64,000 bases of DNA from Variovorax sp. S12S4. GTDB taxonomy: Bacteria > Pseudomonadota > Gammaproteobacteria > Burkholderiales > Burkholderiaceae_C. Position numbers and translations under genes: made by a program. Position 1 is the stretch's first letter; each line of letters begins with the position of its first letter. A model generated the notes under the pieces. The model ran no database searches. It had not been told where the DNA came from and was given only the letters and a program-made list of their open reading frames with translations. This document shows, piece after piece, positions 60,382 to 64,000 of the stretch. The DNA is taken from NCBI RefSeq assembly GCF_023195515.1, contig NZ_JALPKR020000002.1:5433001-5497000 (forward strand). The letters are read 5' to 3'.

Positions 60382-61394
60382 ACCACTCGCGCTTCTTCAA
60401 CCGTCGCCGCATGGCCGCGTGCCTTGGCCTCGGCATCGCACTTGGCGCAACCGCATTGCCGCCCAGCACGCTCGCGGCCGAGCCCACGGCCTTCCCCGAA
60501 AAGGGCCGCAGCATCCGCATCGTGCTCGGCCTTGCGGCGGGCGGCGCCTCCGACGCGCAAGCGCGCTTCGTCGCCAACAAACTCGGCGAAGTGCTGCAGA
60601 CACCGGTAATCGTCGAGAACCGGCCAGGCGCGAGCTTCATCCTGGCCACCGAGGAAGTGATTCGCGCCGCACCCGACGGCTACACGATGATGTACGCGCC
60701 CTCTTCCGTGGTGGCGCAAAACCCGCAGACACTGGCACAGGTGCGCTACGACCCGTTCAAGGACCTCACGCCCATCTCGCTCGGCGCACGCGGGCCGCTG
60801 GTGCTCACGGTGCATGCGAGCGTGCCGGCGCGCACGGTGCAGGAGCTCGTGGCCTACATCAAGGCCAACCCCGGCAAGATGAGCTACGCGTCCTTCGGCA
60901 CCGGCACCTCGTCGCACATCTACGGCGAGGCCTTCGCGCAGAAGGCGGGGCTGGATGTGGTGCATGTGCCCTACAAGGGCGGCGCCGATGCCGCGAAAGA
61001 CTTTCTTGCAGGTCGCGTGCAGTACTACTTCGACGCGGCGCCCAACGCCATCCAGAACACTGCCACCGGCAAGGTCCGCATGCTGGCGGTGGCCGCGCCG
61101 AAGCGCAGCGCAATGCTGCCCGACGTGCCCACCATGACAGAACAAGGCGTTGCCGGCGTCGATATGCCGAGCTGGCTCGGCTTCTTCGGGCCCGCGCGCA
61201 TGCCGGCGCCCGTGGTCGCCAAGCTCAACGGCGCGCTCGCGCAGGTGCTGGCGATGCCCGCCACGCGCGACTTCTTCCGCCAGGGTGCTTATGAAGCAGA
61301 GTCTTCGAGCCCCGCGCAGTTGGCCGAGCTCACGCGTACCACCTACGACCAGTGGGGCGACATGATCCGCAAGCTGGGGCTGGTGAAGCAATAG
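60378..61394 (+). CDS. Bug-family (TctC) solute-binding protein, copy 2
   Basis: A 338-residue paralogue of the gene before: SIRIVLGLAAGGASDAQAR, PDGYTMMYAPSS, YASFGTGTSSHIYGEAF and PYKGGADAAKDFLAGRVQYY. A tandem duplication with later divergence is the simple reading. The signal peptide follows FFNRRRMAACLGLG, with a twin-arginine-like run. No membrane transporter subunits follow. Confidence 0.92.
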   Translation: MNHSRFFNRRRMAACLGLGIALGATALPPSTLAAEPTAFPEKGRSIRIVLGLAAGGASDAQARFVANKLGEVLQTPVIVENRPGASFILATEEVIRAAPDGYTMMYAPSSVVAQNPQTLAQVRYDPFKDLTPISLGARGPLVLTVHASVPARTVQELVAYIKANPGKMSYASFGTGTSSHIYGEAFAQKAGLDVVHVPYKGGADAAKDFLAGRVQYYFDAAPNAIQNTATGKVRMLAVAAPKRSAMLPDVPTMTEQGVAGVDMPSWLGFFGPARMPAPVVAKLNGALAQVLAMPATRDFFRQGAYEAESSSPAQLAELTRTTYDQWGDMIRKLGLVKQ

Positions 61395-61475
61395 CAAAAG
61401 CTCCAGCTTAAAAAGATATTAAAAACTCTGGGGCATCATCCGCACTGCTTTTCACGCGCCATACCCACGCCCCCA

Positions 61476-62141
61476 ATGCACCTGCTCCTGGTCGAAGACG
61501 ATGCCATGCTGGGAGAGGCGGTGTGCGACGGCGCGCGCCAGGGCGGCTGGACCATTGACCATGTCTGCGATGCGCCCGCGGCCCGGCTCGCGCTCATCGA
61601 CCATGCCTACGCCGCCGTGCTGCTCGACATCGGGCTGCCGGGCGAGTCGGGGCTCTCGGTGCTGCGCGCGATGCGCGGCCGCTACGACCCCACGCCCGTG
61701 CTGATGCTGACTGCGCGCGGCCAGCTCAGCGAGCGCATCCACGGGCTCGACGCGGGCGCCGACGACTACATCGTCAAGCCCTTCCAGTTCGACGAGCTCT
61801 GGGCGCGCGTGCGCTCGGTGATCCGGCGCAGCCAGGGCCGCGTGATCCCGGTGTTTTCGCACGGCGACATCGAGGTCGACCGCAGCCGCCGCGTGGTGTC
61901 GAAGGCCGGCGTCGAGGTGACGCTGAGCGCGCACGAATACCGCACGCTGCTGGCGCTGCTCGAGCGGCCCGGCCACGTGGTCACGCGCGACCATCTGCAG
62001 GACGCCGTCTACGGCAACGCGAGCGCGGTCGAGAGCAACACCATCGCGGTGTTTATTCACCAGCTGCGCCGCAAGCTCGGCGACGACCTGATCCGGACCG
62101 TGCACGGGCACGGCTACGTGGTGGGCCAGCCGCGTCCATGA
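61476..62141 (+). CDS. OmpR/QseB-type response regulator
   Basis: A 221-residue regulator: receiver domain LLLVEDDAMLGEAV, phospho-Asp in AVLLDIGLPGESG, ADDYIVKPFQFDELWARV, then an OmpR winged helix ending NTIAVFIHQLRRKLGDDLIRTVHGHGY-type (residues 190-216). QseB/PmrA-like by the VESN-A/T-V box. It shares an ATGA overlap with its kinase. The upstream 81 bp are A/T-rich (TTAAAAAGATATTAAAA), the likely promoter site. Confidence 0.92.
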   Translation: MHLLLVEDDAMLGEAVCDGARQGGWTIDHVCDAPAARLALIDHAYAAVLLDIGLPGESGLSVLRAMRGRYDPTPVLMLTARGQLSERIHGLDAGADDYIVKPFQFDELWARVRSVIRRSQGRVIPVFSHGDIEVDRSRRVVSKAGVEVTLSAHEYRTLLALLERPGHVVTRDHLQDAVYGNASAVESNTIAVFIHQLRRKLGDDLIRTVHGHGYVVGQPRP

Positions 62142-63547
62142 GACTGAACTCGCTGCAGGCGCGGATGATCATGGTGATCGCCGCGACCATCGCGCTGTGC
62201 TGGGCGGTGGCGCTCGCGGTGCTGTTCGTCTATCTCACGCACAACAGGAACAGCATCTGGGACGACAAGCTCCAGACCATCGCCACGCGCATCCTGCTGA
62301 CCATTCCCGGCGAAGACAAGCTCAAGGGGCTGCGGCCGCGCGCCAACGGCCTGCAGCTGCGCGATGAAGCGCTGCCCGAGAGCGAGGCGCTCGCGTTCCA
62401 GATCTGGCTCGACGACGACCGCCTGCTCGTGCGCTCGCCCGGCGCGCCCGACACCCCGCTGCGGCCAGGCTTCGCCGGAGGCGCGGCCACCAGCGTGATC
62501 GGGGGCGCGCGATGGCGCGTCTACTCCGTCTCGGACAAGACCGGCCGCGTGCATGTGCAGGTGGGCAATCTGCACAGCGTGGTCGACGCCGAGCTGCGCG
62601 GGGATGCGATGACCGCGCTGGTCATCAACACGCTGTTGCTGTTGCTCGTGGGGGCGCTGATGTGGTTTGTGGTACGCCGTTCGCTCAAGCCGGTGCTGGC
62701 ACTGGGCGAGCAGATGCGCCAGCGGCGCAGCTTCGACCTCACGCCGCTGTCTCCGGCGCCGCTGCCGCGCGAACTGCATCCGCTTGTGGTCTCCTTCAAC
62801 CATGCGCTGCGGCAGCTCGACGAGGCGGTCGAGGGCGAGCGCCGCTTCATCGGCGACGCGGCGCACGAGCTGCGCACGCCGCTCTCGGCGCTGCAGGCGC
62901 AGGCCCAGATCGCGCTGCGCGCGCCCACTGCAGCAGAGAAGGACATCGCACTCGCCAAGCTGCTCGCCGTGGCCGAGCGCAGCACGCGCCTGTCGGAGCA
63001 GCTGCTCGATCTGGCGCGCCTCAATGCGGGCGCCAACGCGCCGCAGCATGCGCCGGCCGACCTGGGCGCGCTGGTGATGCACGTGGCGAACGAGTTCGAC
63101 GTGCATGCGCTCCAGCACGCGCGCACCATCCTGCTCGATGCGCAGCCGTGCACCATCCGCTGCGACATCGACGAGATCGGCATCCTGCTGCGCAACCTGG
63201 TGGACAACGCGCTGCGCTACACGCCCAAGGGCGGGCGCGTGCGCGTGAGCTGCGGCCAGGAACCGGGCACGGCGCCGCCGCAGCAGCGGTGTGTCTACCT
63301 CGAAGTGGCCGACGACGGACCCGGCGTGCCCGCGTCGGAGCGCGCAGCCATCTTCAAGCGCTTTCACCGCGTGGCCGGGGCACCTTCGCGCGGCAGCGGC
63401 ATCGGGTTGTCGCTGGTGGCGGGCATCGCCGAGGTGCACCGCGCAACCATCGAGACCGGCGCCGGGCTCGACGGCCAGGGCCTCGGCATTCGCGTGGTGT
63501 TTCCGCCGACGGACTCCGCCGGGGCTTTTGTGCCTCAGAACCTGTAG
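62138..63547 (+). CDS. QseC-like sensor histidine kinase
   Basis: A 469-residue kinase with two membrane segments (MIMVIAATIALCWAVALAVLF near 10-30 and ALVINTLLLLLVGALMWFVV near 152-171) and a periplasmic sensor loop between. The H-box is IGDAAHELRTPLSAL; the ATPase has N-box LRNLVDNALRYTP, G1 VADDGPGVP and G2 GSGIGLSLV. Partner of the regulator before it. The signal is unknown. Confidence 0.93.
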   Translation: MRLNSLQARMIMVIAATIALCWAVALAVLFVYLTHNRNSIWDDKLQTIATRILLTIPGEDKLKGLRPRANGLQLRDEALPESEALAFQIWLDDDRLLVRSPGAPDTPLRPGFAGGAATSVIGGARWRVYSVSDKTGRVHVQVGNLHSVVDAELRGDAMTALVINTLLLLLVGALMWFVVRRSLKPVLALGEQMRQRRSFDLTPLSPAPLPRELHPLVVSFNHALRQLDEAVEGERRFIGDAAHELRTPLSALQAQAQIALRAPTAAEKDIALAKLLAVAERSTRLSEQLLDLARLNAGANAPQHAPADLGALVMHVANEFDVHALQHARTILLDAQPCTIRCDIDEIGILLRNLVDNALRYTPKGGRVRVSCGQEPGTAPPQQRCVYLEVADDGPGVPASERAAIFKRFHRVAGAPSRGSGIGLSLVAGIAEVHRATIETGAGLDGQGLGIRVVFPPTDSAGAFVPQNL

Positions 63548-64000
63548 AGGTAGCCAACTCGCACGCCGGTCTGGCTCGACCGGCCGACCAGCGGGCTGTT
63601 CTTGATGCCGCTGCCGAGGCTGGTGCCGCTGACGTCCAGGAAGATTGTCTGCTTGGGCGCGACGGCGTAGTCCACGCGCAGGCCCAACTCGACGTTCGCG
63701 GCGGATTCGCCGTCGTACTGGGCGCGGTCCGCGCGCGATTCCGCTGCGCGCACGCCGTAGTAGTAGTCCACATACTTGCGATCGGCCCACTGCACCGCGA
63801 CCCGCGGCGTGAAGCTGAAGGCACCCGAAGTGAAGCGACGATCGACCTGCAGCTTGACCCGTGTTCCCTTGCTGTGCCCGGAAGCGTCGGCCAGCAGCTC
63901 GGTCGACAGGTTGGCGAACTCGTTGCGCCAGATTGCCGCACCGCCGAGCCAGATGCTGGCCTTGCGCTCGTCCATGCCGGTCAGGTAGGGGGAGTCTTCG
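63535..64000 (-). CDS. MipA/OmpV-family outer-membrane protein, C-terminal part
   Basis: The frame is open to the window edge; visible are SPYLTGMDERKASIW near the edge, then LSTELLADASGHSKGTRVKLQVDRRF and the end VGYLYRF with a terminal Phe. These are MipA/OmpV marks. The 5' part lies beyond 64000. Its 3' end overlaps the kinase gene by 13 bp on the opposite strand. Genes next to QseBC-type systems are often their targets. Confidence 0.8.
   Translation of the reverse strand, partial: EDSPYLTGMDERKASIWLGGAAIWRNEFANLSTELLADASGHSKGTRVKLQVDRRFTSGAFSFTPRVAVQWADRKYVDYYYGVRAAESRADRAQYDGESAANVELGLRVDYAVAPKQTIFLDVSGTSLGSGIKNSPLVGRSSQTGVRVGYLYRF

Noticed and set aside
1-64000. CRISPR arrays, insertion sequences, rRNA genes, known riboswitches
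   Set aside because: None was seen on reading both strands; the only regular direct repeats are the three 36-bp-spaced sites at 1559-1639 and the 12-bp tandem at 6818-6841.

Overview
The window is high-GC DNA (most genes about 65-70 % G+C at the protein-coding level) from a beta-proteobacterium of the Comamonadaceae, most likely Variovorax or a close relative. Pointers to this are the many orphan Bug-type solute-binding proteins, the Bordetella/Comamonas-style porin, the imuA-imuB-dnaE2 cassette and the overall gene repertoire. The genus is an inference; no rRNA is present.

Region 1 (1-6.9 kb) is the right-hand part of an integrated mobile element of lower gene recognisability. It has an AlpA-like regulator, two divergently transcribed Arc/ribbon-helix-helix paralogues around a three-repeat operator-like array, a Bro-N antirepressor, a chain of small genes joined by ATGA/GTGA overlaps, an excisionase-like HTH protein and a P4-type tyrosine integrase. 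It ends next to tRNA-Gly(CCC). No capsid or conjugation genes are seen here; the element continues to the left of the window.

Region 2 (7.3-10.3 kb) holds an acyl-CoA dehydrogenase and, on the minus strand, two SAM methyltransferases (one frameshifted).

Region 3 (11.1-40.6 kb) is the centrepiece. A hybrid NRPS/PKS line (A-T-KS-AT / ACP / GSA-type aminotransferase / C-A-T-C-T), its own Sfp-type phosphopantetheinyl transferase and two alpha/beta-hydrolase-fold proteins run without a break into a complete Wzx/Wzy-type exopolysaccharide locus: Wza, Wzc tyrosine kinase, initiating sugar transferase, GDP-fucose synthase, polymerase, three glycosyltransferase-like proteins, a secreted fucosidase-like protein, flippase, orphan LuxR-type response regulator and ManC. 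The layout suggests that a small beta-amino-acid-containing peptide is made to be placed on, or exported with, a fucose-containing polysaccharide. This is inference, but it is the most unusual system in the window.

Region 4 (40.6-48.4 kb) holds two small conserved-looking genes and an SOS mutagenesis cassette imuA-imuB-dnaE2 with a near-consensus LexA box, followed by a predicted PD-(D/E)XK-type protein. A second LexA box lies before a small facing gene.

Region 5 (48.5-64 kb) holds an orphan ABC substrate-binding protein, a 213-bp inverted-repeat element and an aldo/keto reductase. Next is a catabolic cluster: FAD oxidoreductase, IclR regulator, two-subunit aconitase X, IlvD/Edd dehydratase, porin and Bug protein, with two tandem Bug proteins divergently transcribed. 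A QseBC-like two-component system and the end of a MipA/OmpV gene close the window. Six single-base indels, several in homopolymer runs, break four genes; sequencing error is a serious alternative to real pseudogenes.
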